A DNA stretch of 64,000 nt from Variovorax sp. J22P240 (GTDB taxonomy: Bacteria > Pseudomonadota > Gammaproteobacteria > Burkholderiales > Burkholderiaceae_C): contig NZ_JASZYR010000001.1 in assembly GCF_030316855.1 (NCBI RefSeq), forward strand, positions 496,001 through 560,000. The letters run 5' to 3'. The notes below the pieces were generated by a model. That model had not been told where the DNA came from and did no database searches. It was given only the letters and a program-made list of their open reading frames with translations. Positions 27,660-35,758 of the stretch are shown here, one piece after another; the stretch's first letter is position 1; every line of letters starts with the position of its first letter. The position numbers were made by a program, and so were the translations under genes.

Positions 27660-28073
27660 ATGAACGACGACCTGGACGCACGAATCCGCTCGGGCCAAGC
27701 GCTGAGCGAATCGATGGGCAATTTCCACGTGACCGGATGGGACCCTGACCGCAAGGCCCTCAAGGCCGAATTCACGGTTCGGCGCGAGTATTGCCACACG
27801 AACGGCACGATCGCCCAGGGCGGCTTCATCACGGCCTGGCTCGACGCGGCGATGGCGCATGCGGTGATTCACGACACCGGGCATGCGCAGACGGTCTTCA
27901 GCCTGGAAATCAAGGTCAGCTTCTACGAGAAGGTGGGCCCGGGCGAGGGTTGGGTCGAGGGGCGGGTGATCCGGCGCGGCAAGCGCGTGACCTTTCTCGA
28001 GGCTGCGCTCTACAACCCCGAAGGCAAGCTCGCGGCGGAAGCCACATCGACCGGGATACTCGCGGATCTCTAG
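27660..28073 (+). CDS. PaaI-type hotdog thioesterase
   Basis: 137-residue acyl-CoA thioesterase of the hotdog fold. The family helix and active-site segment NGTIAQGGFITAWLDAAMAHAV is clear, followed by the strand FSLEIKVSFYEKVGPGEGWVEG. It probably hydrolyses a short-chain or aryl acyl-CoA. It starts 30 bp after the histidine kinase gene on the same strand and converges with the DUF3422 gene 5 bp away, without a recognisable terminator. Confidence 0.85.
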   Translation: MNDDLDARIRSGQALSESMGNFHVTGWDPDRKALKAEFTVRREYCHTNGTIAQGGFITAWLDAAMAHAVIHDTGHAQTVFSLEIKVSFYEKVGPGEGWVEGRVIRRGKRVTFLEAALYNPEGKLAAEATSTGILADL

Positions 28074-28078
28074 ACGCC

Positions 28079-29359
28079 TCAGTGCGAAAACATGCTTCGA
28101 TGCAAGCGCCGCAGCGACAACCAGACGCTGGCTCCCACCAGCGGAATTGCCAATGCGGTGGTGGATTCGACAGAAAACGGCCAACCGATGCCTTGGGCAC
28201 CCTTGGCCAGATAGCTCACCAGCCCGACGATGTAGTAGGTGATGGCAGCCACCGACAAGCCCTCGACCGTCGCCTGGAGCTTCAACTGCAGATCCTGGCG
28301 CTTGTTCAGCGCTTCCAGCAATGCCTGGCTGCTCTGCTGTTGTTCGATCTCGACTCTTGTGCGCAAGAGGTTGCTCACGCGGGAAACGCGCCCTGACAGC
28401 GCGTCCTGGCGCCGTGCCGCCCACTCGCAGGTCTTGCGCGCCGGCGTCAGGCGCCGCTCGATGAATTCGCCGATGGTCTGCAGGCCTTCCAGTGGTGCCT
28501 CGTCGATCTGCGTGATGCGTTGATCCATCAGCTCGAAATAGGCCGTGCTCGCCGAGAACCGGGAGTGTGTCGCCGCGTATTGGCTTTCCACGTGTGCGGC
28601 CAGCCGGGTAAGCCGATCGAGCAGCTTGGGTTCCTCGTGCCGCTCGGCGCTCCGGATGGCGAGCGCGATCTCTGCCAGATCGCCCTCAGCGCTCGCCAAG
28701 GCAGCACCGGCCTTTCGCGCCGCTGGCAATCCCAGCATCGCAGCCATCCTGTAGGTCTCGATCTCCAGCAGGCGCTGCACCAGCCTGCCCAATCTGCGTG
28801 GCGGCAACGCATCTGCATACACCAGGAAGCGAGAAGAGCCGTTCGGCTGAATGACGAAGTCGGCAAAGACTTCGGCCTGGTAATTCGCCACGGCCGAACC
28901 CAACAGGGCGTCTTCTCTCAGAACCTGTTGGCGCCAGGTGTCTCCGGAGGTTCGAGACCCGGGAAGGACCCACATATTGATGCTGCTGAGGCATTGGCCG
29001 GGCAGACCGCTCAGCCATTCTTGCGGCACCGCCTCGATCGCGTTGGCGAGTTGCTTGGCCGCCAGTTCGTTGTCCTTGAGGCGCACCGTGAATGTCCAGG
29101 TGACGAACTCCGTGTGCAATTCCCACCGAAGCCGAAAGGCTCCCAGGTCGACGCGCAGATGGGAAGTGTGCTCGTCAGGTGGCGGTACATGATGATCGCG
29201 CAAGAGCACGCCCAGGTGATGGCGACTCTCGACCCGCTGCGTTGAATCGGCGAGCATGACCAGATGCGCAATCCCCAATGGCGCCGTCATGGCCTCGGGC
29301 GGGCGGGCGTGAACTTCGTTGTGAAGCGATGCTCGTTCAGGGTGGGGAACCAGGTGCAT
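28079..29359 (-). CDS. DUF3422 family membrane protein
   Basis: 426-residue protein beginning HPERASLHNEVHARPPEAM, the hallmark opening of DUF3422. The central half is rich in helices likely to form coiled coil (about 230-370, with ESQYAATHSRFSASTAYFELM and LEALNKRQDLQLKLQATVEG). Two hydrophobic segments near the C-terminus (about 380-398 and 404-418) would anchor it in the inner membrane with the bulk in the cytoplasm. The family is uncharacterised. It is on the same strand as the lactonase operon upstream, with a 56-bp gap, and may be separate. Confidence 0.88.
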   Translation of the reverse strand: MHLVPHPERASLHNEVHARPPEAMTAPLGIAHLVMLADSTQRVESRHHLGVLLRDHHVPPPDEHTSHLRVDLGAFRLRWELHTEFVTWTFTVRLKDNELAAKQLANAIEAVPQEWLSGLPGQCLSSINMWVLPGSRTSGDTWRQQVLREDALLGSAVANYQAEVFADFVIQPNGSSRFLVYADALPPRRLGRLVQRLLEIETYRMAAMLGLPAARKAGAALASAEGDLAEIALAIRSAERHEEPKLLDRLTRLAAHVESQYAATHSRFSASTAYFELMDQRITQIDEAPLEGLQTIGEFIERRLTPARKTCEWAARRQDALSGRVSRVSNLLRTRVEIEQQQSSQALLEALNKRQDLQLKLQATVEGLSVAAITYYIVGLVSYLAKGAQGIGWPFSVESTTALAIPLVGASVWLSLRRLHRSMFSH

Positions 29360-29415
29360 GACGGGCCTGTCGTACTAGTCGTGAAAGTTGGTGCGCAGTG
29401 TGTCATGCCTCCCCG

Positions 29416-30324
29416 TCAATGCAGCTTCAGGCCCGGCACCTCCAGCGTCGTGCGCAGGATCGTGCCGGTCGCGGATTCGGTGCAGTGGAGCACTTTGCGT
29501 GCCGGTCCCCCGTAGGCCATATTGGTCAGGGACATGCCTTCGATGCTCCGCAGGACGATCACCGGCTCCGCGCGATGGTTCAGCACCCACACGTAGCCGA
29601 GGCCGGGGTTCGCCACGAGCAGGCGACCTTCTTCATCCATGGCAAGCCCGTCGGGGCCGCTCGGTCCGTAGGAGGTGAAGAACTGACCGACCTTCGCCAC
29701 GCTGCCGTCCTGCATCAGCGGCACCCGCCAGACGCAGTTGCCCCGCGTCGCGGCGACATGAAGCACGCGTTCATCCGGCGAGAGCACCACGCCGTTCGGG
29801 CTCGGGACGTTATGCAGCAGCAGGTCGAGGCGGCCGTCCGGAGCGAGCCGGTAGACACGACCCGTAGGCTCGTGCATTCCGCTCTGCCCCTGGTCCGTGA
29901 AGTAGAGGTTGCCGCGCGAATCGAAGATCAGGTCGTTCAAGCCCCTGAAGCGCTCGCTGTTGCGTCGCTCCAGGTAGGGCTTGACCACGCCGCTGACCAC
30001 GTCGAGCGCCATCAGGCCGTTCTTGTAGTCGGTGATGACGAGCGTGCGTTCGTCGGCGAACTTCATGCCGTTGGGCTCGCCGTCGAACTCGGCGACCAGT
30101 TCCCAGTGGCCAGCGGGGTCGATGCGGAAGATGCGTCCCCACGGGATGTCGGTCACGTACAGATTGCCGGCGGCATCGAAGACCGGTCCTTCGAGGAAGC
30201 TGTCGACGGGTGCCCCGCCGCGGTTCGCGTCGGCCCATGCCGAGCGCTGGCCGGTTCGTCGCCAGCGCTCCGGCATGCGGGTGAAGACGTCGAGATCGCG
30301 GACTTCGGGCGGCTGCAGCAGCAT
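29416..30324 (-). CDS. SMP-30/gluconolactonase-family lactone hydrolase
   Basis: 302-residue six-bladed beta-propeller. Family signatures include EGPVFDAAGNLYVTDI at the first blade (metal-binding glutamate near residue 40), the NGMKFADERTLVITD blade, GLNDLIFDSRGNLYFTD, SPNGVVLSPDERVLHVA and GPDGLAMDEEGRLLVANPG. It probably hydrolyses a sugar or hydroxy-acid lactone with a divalent metal. The ATG at 30324 is selected because CAGGAGATTCGC precedes it; an upstream alternative adds 24 unrelated residues. Last gene of the operon that starts at 34089, consistent with lactone opening in the same catabolic route. Confidence 0.88.
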   Translation of the reverse strand: MLLQPPEVRDLDVFTRMPERWRRTGQRSAWADANRGGAPVDSFLEGPVFDAAGNLYVTDIPWGRIFRIDPAGHWELVAEFDGEPNGMKFADERTLVITDYKNGLMALDVVSGVVKPYLERRNSERFRGLNDLIFDSRGNLYFTDQGQSGMHEPTGRVYRLAPDGRLDLLLHNVPSPNGVVLSPDERVLHVAATRGNCVWRVPLMQDGSVAKVGQFFTSYGPSGPDGLAMDEEGRLLVANPGLGYVWVLNHRAEPVIVLRSIEGMSLTNMAYGGPARKVLHCTESATGTILRTTLEVPGLKLH

Positions 30325-30353
30325 GCGAATCTCCTGGTGGATCAGAGGGCCGA

Positions 30354-31334
30354 CTATTGTTTCTCGACCTTGGCGGCTGCAGCCACCGCGCTCCACAACT
30401 GCGTGTTGTCGCGCAGCATCTTCGTGAAGGCATCGCCCGACACCACCGAAGGCACCGAACCGAGATCGGCGGAGAACTTCTGCACGTCCGGGCTCGCCAT
30501 GGCCGCTGCGACTTCCTTCTGCAAGCGCTGCATCACCGCCGCAGGCGTTCCCTTGGGTGCCCAGAGCCCCGTGAAGTTGATGACGCTGTAGTCCTTGATG
30601 CCAGCCTCGGCGAAGGTCGGAACATTCGGCAATGCCGCCAGGCGCTTGTCGCCGCTGATGCCCAGCAGCCGCACCTTGCCGCCCTTGACCTGGCCCATCA
30701 CGCCGGGTGTCGACGCGATCTGGAAATCGATGGTGCCGGACAGCAGGGCCAGCGTGGCCTCGCCTGCGCCCTTGAACGGAACGTGCGTGACATCGATCTT
30801 CGCTGCGCTGGCCAGGGCCTCGGTAGAGAAGTGCGGCGTCGTTCCGGCGCCGCCGGTTCCGTAGTTGAGCTTGCCAGGGTTCGCCCTGGCGTAGCCGAGC
30901 AGGTCCGACAGAGTCTTGAAGCGGGACTCTGCGCCGACCACCAAGGCCATCGGGGCGAAGTTGAAGGCGGCAACCGGGAGCAGGTCGCGCTCGTGATCGA
31001 ACGGAAGCTTGCTGAAGACGTGCGGCAGGATCGAGTAGGTCGTGTCGTTCGCCATCAAGGTGTAGCCGTCCGGCGCGGCCTTGGCGACCTGCTGCGCGCC
31101 GATCGTGCCGGTGGCGCCTGCCTTGTTCTCCACGAAGAAGCTCTGCCCGGTCTGTTCGGTGAGCTTCTGTGCGATGCGACGCGTGACCTGATCGACCGCG
31201 CCTCCGGGCGGATACGGCACGACGATGCGGACCGGCTTCGAGGGGTAGTCACCCTGCGCGAAGGCGGCGCCGCCGGCAGCACAGAGCGCCACCGTACACA
31301 GCGCGACCCGCATGGCCTTGCTTGAAATGCTCAT
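30354..31334 (-). CDS. Bug/TctC-family periplasmic solute-binding receptor
   Basis: 326-residue orphan receptor with signal peptide (about 1-27, cleavage near AFAQG), the canonical YPSKPVRIVVPYPPGGAVD opening and the ALPNVPTFAEAGIKDY motif. It is related to the Bug receptor at 33106-34089 and not to the more divergent pair at 743 and 50804. An AGGAGACATTCA site precedes the ATG. It lies between the dehydrogenase and lactonase genes of one operon, so its ligand is probably the acid or lactone degraded by that pathway. Confidence 0.92.
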   Translation of the reverse strand: MSISSKAMRVALCTVALCAAGGAAFAQGDYPSKPVRIVVPYPPGGAVDQVTRRIAQKLTEQTGQSFFVENKAGATGTIGAQQVAKAAPDGYTLMANDTTYSILPHVFSKLPFDHERDLLPVAAFNFAPMALVVGAESRFKTLSDLLGYARANPGKLNYGTGGAGTTPHFSTEALASAAKIDVTHVPFKGAGEATLALLSGTIDFQIASTPGVMGQVKGGKVRLLGISGDKRLAALPNVPTFAEAGIKDYSVINFTGLWAPKGTPAAVMQRLQKEVAAAMASPDVQKFSADLGSVPSVVSGDAFTKMLRDNTQLWSAVAAAAKVEKQ

Positions 31335-31367
31335 TGAATGTCTCCTGATGGATTGCGAACAGGGCTG

Positions 31368-32294
31368 TCAGGCGGTCGCCCGCTGCTTCGCCAGGACCTC
31401 CAGCGCGTTCTTCGCTGCGGCAACCCCCATGTTCACGTAGGCGTCGCTGGTCACGCCACCGATGTGCGGGCTCAGGACGAATCCCTTTTCACCCTGGAAG
31501 GGATGCCCGGCGACCATCGGCTCGACCGCAAAGCTGTCCAGGCCCGCGGCCATCACCTGGCCCGAGCGCACGGCGGCAAGGAGTGCGTCTTCGTCGATCA
31601 GGCCACCTCGCGCGGTGTTGATCAGGATCACGCCGCGACGAGTCTTCGCCAGCGTTTCCGCATTCACCATCTTGCGGTTTTCCTCGGTCAGCGGGCAATG
31701 CAGGGAGATCACGTCGGCTTCACGCCAGATCGTCGGCATGTCGACCAGTTGCAGACCGTCGGGCACGTTCCTGGCAAACGGATCGAAGCCGATCACACGC
31801 ATGCCGAGGGCATTGGCCATCCGCGCAAAGCGCAGACCGATCGCGCCCAGCCCGACCAGCCCCACGGTGCGACCATTCAGTTCGAGGCTCTTGTGCGTGG
31901 CCTTGTCCCAATGTCCGCCGTGCATGCGCTCATCGAGCGATACGACGGACTTTGCGCAGGCGAGCATCAGCGCCAGCGCCTGCTCGGCGACGGCCGCGGC
32001 ATTGGCGCCAGCCGCGGCGACGACTTCGATGCCGCGTTCTCCGGCTGCGGCCTTGTCGATCGTGTCGGTGCCGCTGCCGTGCTTGGAGATCACGCGCAGA
32101 GAGGGCGCCGCATCCATCGCCGTCGCGCCGACCTTGCTGTAGCGAACGATGATCGCGGCGGGATCGTGCCGCGCGCAGAGCGCCACCACGTCGTCTTCGC
32201 TCGGTGTCTTGCCGGCGAAGATCACCTCGTGCCCTCGCAGGAGTTCGAGGGCTTGCGGCGCCAGGTCCGCGCCGGTGACGAGAATGGTGCTCAT
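31368..32294 (-). CDS. D-isomer-specific 2-hydroxyacid dehydrogenase
   Basis: 308-residue NAD(P)-dependent oxidoreductase. The Rossmann motif VGLVGLGAIGLRFARM lies near residue 145, and the catalytic arginine, glutamate and histidine are placed as expected in NTARGGLID, the following acidic segment and LSPHIGG. It would interconvert a 2-oxo acid and a D-2-hydroxy acid. The ATG at 32294 overlaps the stop of the RraA-like gene. Paired with an RraA-type aldolase/decarboxylase and an SMP-30 lactonase, it fits a pathway for a hydroxylated or methylated dicarboxylic acid or sugar acid; the exact compound is unknown. Confidence 0.9.
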   Translation of the reverse strand: MSTILVTGADLAPQALELLRGHEVIFAGKTPSEDDVVALCARHDPAAIIVRYSKVGATAMDAAPSLRVISKHGSGTDTIDKAAAGERGIEVVAAAGANAAAVAEQALALMLACAKSVVSLDERMHGGHWDKATHKSLELNGRTVGLVGLGAIGLRFARMANALGMRVIGFDPFARNVPDGLQLVDMPTIWREADVISLHCPLTEENRKMVNAETLAKTRRGVILINTARGGLIDEDALLAAVRSGQVMAAGLDSFAVEPMVAGHPFQGEKGFVLSPHIGGVTSDAYVNMGVAAAKNALEVLAKQRATA

Positions 32295-32980
32295 AGCGTC
32301 TCTCCTTCCTTGAGGACGCCGGCGGCCCGCAGCGCGCCGTCGAGCCACGAGGCGGAGGTATTGCCTTCCTTGATCGCTGCGATGCGCTTCGCTTCGTCCT
32401 GCACTTTCTTGCGCGCCGCGCCGACCAGCGATTCGATCTTCTCGCGCTCGACGACCATCACGCCGTCGCCGTCGCCGATGACGAAGTCCCCGGCGCGCAC
32501 CGTCACGCCGCCGACGGTCACCGGATGTCCGATGCGGCCACCGATGTTCTTGGTCGGGCCGTTCGGATTCGTGCCGACCGAAAACACCGGGTAGTCCATC
32601 TCGTCGATCTCCAGGCTGTCGCGCACCGCGCCGTCCACGACGACGCCGGCTATGCCGCGCTGGCGGCACGCGGTCATCATGATGGTGCCCATGAGCGCCG
32701 AGGTCTGGTCTGCCTTGCCATCGATGACGAGGACGTCACCAGGCTTCGCCAGCGCAATCGCTGCATGGATCATGAGGTTGTCACCCGGCCGCACCTCGAC
32801 GGTCAGGGCCGGGCCGGCGACCTTCATTCGGCTGCGCAGGGGCTTGATCCGGCCATGCAGCGCGCCGCGGCGGCCGGCCACGTCGGCCAGGATCGCCGGC
32901 TGGAATTCGGAGGCTTGCTTGACGATGTCGGCGGGAACGCGCTCGAAGTCGCGAATGATCTCGGGGAGTGGGTGGCTCAT
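32291..32980 (-). CDS. RraA-like aldolase/decarboxylase (HMG/CHA aldolase family)
   Basis: 229-residue member of the RraA fold, which includes 4-hydroxy-4-methyl-2-oxoglutarate (HMG/CHA) aldolases and oxaloacetate decarboxylases. Key family segments are PGDNLMIHAAIALAKPGDVLVIDG, GTIMMTACRQRGIAGVVVDGAVRD (the Gx20RD motif typical of aldolases) and ADFVIGDGDGVMVV-like AGDFVIGDGDGV. The ATG at 32980 gives the usual family N-terminus; the upstream extension does not match. The RD motif favours a pyruvate-forming aldolase over the RNase E inhibitor role. Followed by a hydroxyacid dehydrogenase with an ATGA overlap. Confidence 0.88.
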   Translation of the reverse strand: MSHPLPEIIRDFERVPADIVKQASEFQPAILADVAGRRGALHGRIKPLRSRMKVAGPALTVEVRPGDNLMIHAAIALAKPGDVLVIDGKADQTSALMGTIMMTACRQRGIAGVVVDGAVRDSLEIDEMDYPVFSVGTNPNGPTKNIGGRIGHPVTVGGVTVRAGDFVIGDGDGVMVVEREKIESLVGAARKKVQDEAKRIAAIKEGNTSASWLDGALRAAGVLKEGETL

Positions 32981-33105
32981 GATGGGTCTTTCGATGAAGG
33001 GAGGCAAAAGGGAGATGAAGGGCAGGGCATGGCTGCGCCATGCCGGGTCGCACATGCGGTGCCGACTGGGTTTCCGGCGCGCCGGTGATCAGGTGGAGTG
33101 GTAGG

Positions 33106-34089
33106 TCAGTCGACCTTGGCGCCGGAGTCCTTGACGACCTTCCCCCAGCGGACGATGTCGTCCTGGATCAACTTGCCGAATTGCTCGGGCGTGCCGCCGA
33201 GCACATCCGCGCCCTGGCCTTCGAGCTTCTTTCTCACGTCGGCGTCCTGCAAAGCCTTGTTGAAGGCAACGTTGAGCTTGGCCACGGCGTCCTTCGGCAT
33301 GGAGGCTGGCCCGGCAATGCCGAACCAGGTCACCGCCTCGAAGCCCTTGAAGCCGGACTCCGCAACGGTGGGCACATTGGGCAGGTCGTTGACGCGCTTG
33401 TCCGACGTGACCGCGATCGCGCGCATCTTGCCGCTGCGGATGTGGCCGATCAGGGTCGGGACCGATGACATGTAGAGCTGGATCTGCCCGCCGATCAGAT
33501 CGGTCGCGCCCTGCGCCGCTCCCTTGTAGGGCACATGCGTGAACTTCACGCCCGCGACCTTCTGGAACTGCTCGACCGCCAGGTGGGCGACCGTGCCGCT
33601 GCCCGAGCTTGCGTAGTTGATCGCATCGGGCTTGGCCTTGCCGGCGGCAATGACGTCGGCCAGCGTCTTGTAGGGAGAGTCTGCCGCGACGACGAGAACC
33701 AACGGCGAACTGGCGACCAGCCCTACCGGCGCCAGATCCTTCTGCGGGCTGTAGGGCAGCTTCGAGTACAGCGTGGGATTGATGGCCAGGTTGCTGGTCT
33801 GCCCGAGCACGATGGTGTATCCGTCCGGCGCCGACTTGGCGGCAGCATCGACGCCAAGGTTGCCGCCAGAACCCGGCTTGTTGTCGACGATCAGCGTCCA
33901 GCCCTGCTGGGTCGCGACCTTGGTCGCGACTTCACGGGCGATGGCGTCGGTGCCGCCGCCGGCCGGAAAGGGCACGATGAGCTTGATCGGCCGCGAGGGA
34001 TAGGCCTGCGCGAATGCAGCGCAACTGGCGAAGGATGCGACGACGAGCAGTGCGGCGCGGCGGGAAAGTTCGAGCTTCGAGATAGGCAA
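33106..34089 (-). CDS. Bug/TctC-family periplasmic solute-binding receptor
   Basis: 327-residue orphan receptor. The signal peptide (about 1-28) ends at AFAQA, followed by YPSRPIKLIVPFPAGGGTD, the textbook Bug motif, and the late NDLPNVPTVAESGFKGFE. The start appears to be TTG at 34089, preceded 6 bp upstream by GGAGA; no ATG is available before the mature part. First gene of the minus-strand operon and divergent from the IclR regulator, so its expression is likely controlled by that regulator in response to the pathway substrate. Confidence 0.92.
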   Translation of the reverse strand: MPISKLELSRRAALLVVASFASCAAFAQAYPSRPIKLIVPFPAGGGTDAIAREVATKVATQQGWTLIVDNKPGSGGNLGVDAAAKSAPDGYTIVLGQTSNLAINPTLYSKLPYSPQKDLAPVGLVASSPLVLVVAADSPYKTLADVIAAGKAKPDAINYASSGSGTVAHLAVEQFQKVAGVKFTHVPYKGAAQGATDLIGGQIQLYMSSVPTLIGHIRSGKMRAIAVTSDKRVNDLPNVPTVAESGFKGFEAVTWFGIAGPASMPKDAVAKLNVAFNKALQDADVRKKLEGQGADVLGGTPEQFGKLIQDDIVRWGKVVKDSGAKVD

Positions 34090-34139
34090 GGTTGTCTCCG
34101 GTTCGTGATCTGGTTCGGGGCCTCTTCAGGCATGGACGG

Positions 34140-34168
34140 ACTGTAGATTTGCGTTCCGATACGTACAA
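34140..34168 (-). promoter_or_regulatory. Predicted promoter and possible IclR site before the Bug/RraA operon
   Basis: On the minus strand TTGTAC (34168-34163), 17 bp, TACAGT (34145-34140). Only three of six and four of six matches, but correct spacing and position. The segment 34153-34166 (GTTCCGATACGTAC) has GTxC/GxAC half-symmetry reminiscent of IclR-family sites and overlaps the -35 box. Weak evidence. Confidence 0.35.
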
Positions 34169-34196
34169 TGGGGTTGCACCAGACGGACCATGACCC

Positions 34197-34991
34197 ATGC
34201 AGCGAAACAATGTCCAAGAGAAGAAAACCAGCGGATCCGTCGATGCGGAAGTCGCGACCGAGGGCCAGGAATCCGGAGGAGTCACTGCCGTTAAACGGGC
34301 TCTTCAGTTGCTGGAGGCGTTCGGCATGCAAGACCAGCGCCTCTCCCTCGCGGAGCTGACGCGCCGCAGCGGCCAGCACAAGACCACGGCCTTGAGGCTT
34401 CTCCGAACGCTGGCCCACAGCGGCTACGTCGTCCAGCGCGAGGATGGCGAATGGCGGCTGGGGCCGGCCGCTGGCTGGCTTGGAGCGCGCTATCAGGCAG
34501 CCTTCGACGTCAACAACGTCGTCGAGCCGATGCTGCGTGAGCTGACGCAGGCGACCGGCGAGAGCGCGGCCTTCTATGTGCGCGAAGGAAACATCCGCAC
34601 GTGCATCGTGCGGGTCGAGGGGCCGCAGCCCATCCGCCACCATGCGCGAATGGGCTCGGCCCTTCCGCTCGACAAGGGCTCGCCGGGCCGGGTCATCCTC
34701 GCCTTTTCAGGCGAGCCTGGCGCCCTGTACGAAGAGATCAGGCAGCGCGGCTACCACTTCTCCATTGGCGAGAGAGAGGAGGGCGTGGCGACGGTGTCCG
34801 CGCCGGTCTTCGGCCTGAACTGGCGGCTGCTCGGTTCGGTGTGCATCTCGGGGCCTGCCGATCGCTTGCCGAAGAACAAGTTGCTGCGGCACGCGAAGAC
34901 GATCATCAAGGCCGCCAATCAACTGTCCTACGCGCTCGCCGGAAGCTCGACGCCGCAGACACCGAAGGTAGTGTCCGCCTGGCACCCCTAG
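34197..34991 (+). CDS. IclR family transcriptional regulator
   Basis: 264-residue regulator. The N-terminal 30 residues are a low-complexity charged leader; the winged helix (about 31-95) has VKRALQLLEAFGMQDQRLSLAEL, then RRSGQHKTTALRLLRTLAHSGYVV and a wing. The C-terminal effector domain (about 100-250) contains the family segments ATGESAAFYVREG and LDKGSPGRVILAF. IclR proteins bind small carboxylic acids. It is divergent from the Bug/RraA/dehydrogenase/lactonase operon, 107 bp apart, and is its likely regulator. Confidence 0.92.
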   Translation: MQRNNVQEKKTSGSVDAEVATEGQESGGVTAVKRALQLLEAFGMQDQRLSLAELTRRSGQHKTTALRLLRTLAHSGYVVQREDGEWRLGPAAGWLGARYQAAFDVNNVVEPMLRELTQATGESAAFYVREGNIRTCIVRVEGPQPIRHHARMGSALPLDKGSPGRVILAFSGEPGALYEEIRQRGYHFSIGEREEGVATVSAPVFGLNWRLLGSVCISGPADRLPKNKLLRHAKTIIKAANQLSYALAGSSTPQTPKVVSAWHP

Positions 34992-35055
34992 CCCGCGGTG
35001 AGAATGTTCGCCGTACGAGCCCCGCGGCGGGCTTGATCGACACACGGAGTCCTGC

Positions 35056-35703
35056 ATGCAATGGACAGAAATCTTCGGGTATCTCGGCGCGCTGATGACG
35101 CTGACCACCTTCTCGATGAAGACGATGCTGCACCTGCGCATGGCAGGGATCCTGTCGAACCTTGTCTTCATCACCTATGGGGGCCTGGGTCACGTCTATC
35201 CGGTGCTGCTGCTCCACCTGGCGCTGCTGCCCTTGAACGTGTGGCGCCTTCGGCAGTTGCAGCAGCTGACCCGTGAAATGAAGCTCATCACTTCGAGTCG
35301 ACTCTCGATGGAGTGGCTCAAGCCCTTCTCCCGCCGCAAGTCGGTTCAGGCTGGGGACACGCTTTTTCGCGCGGGCGACGCGGCTGCGGAGGTCCTGTTC
35401 GTACTCAGCGGGCGCTTTCGCGCGCTCGAAGCGGATGTTGCCCTGGAACCGGGAGAACTCATCGGCGAGCTGGGACTGATCAACAGGGCGCACCAACGGA
35501 CTCAGACCGTCGTATGCGAACAGGCCGGATCACTCCTGGTGGTGACCTACGACGAGGTCAGGCAGATGTACTTTCAGAACCCCAAGTTCGGCTTCTTCTT
35601 TCTGGAACTGGTGGCGGAGCGGTTGATGCGGGACGCGAAGCGAACGACGCTGGCGCCGGATGTGGACCCCCGTCGTGACGCAGGCAGCCCGAGCGCAGCC
35701 TGA
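35056..35703 (+). CDS. Membrane protein with cyclic-nucleotide-binding-like domain
   Basis: 215 residues. The N-terminal 70 residues form two or three membrane helices (around GYLGALMTLTTFSMKTMLHL, ILSNLVFITYGGLG and VYPVLLLHLALLPLNVW). Residues 85-195 form a cNMP-binding beta-roll: FSRRKSVQAGDTLFRAGDAAAEVLFVLSG, then a reduced phosphate-binding cassette LEPGELIGELGLINRAHQRTQTV. The cassette has the GELGLI core but lacks the arginine-serine pair usual for cAMP binding, so ligand binding is uncertain. There is no HTH domain. It ends 55 bp before trkA, so it may tune the Trk potassium system; this is inference from position only. Confidence 0.75.
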   Translation: MQWTEIFGYLGALMTLTTFSMKTMLHLRMAGILSNLVFITYGGLGHVYPVLLLHLALLPLNVWRLRQLQQLTREMKLITSSRLSMEWLKPFSRRKSVQAGDTLFRAGDAAAEVLFVLSGRFRALEADVALEPGELIGELGLINRAHQRTQTVVCEQAGSLLVVTYDEVRQMYFQNPKFGFFFLELVAERLMRDAKRTTLAPDVDPRRDAGSPSAA

Positions 35704-35758
35704 ATTCCATCTTGATGCCGATCCCTTCGGGCGTATAAACCGTCCCGGAGAACACCAC

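Noticed and set aside
34149..34169. Plus-strand promoter TTGCGT ... TACAAT for the IclR gene
   Set aside because: The two boxes are only 9 bp apart, too close for a sigma-70 promoter.
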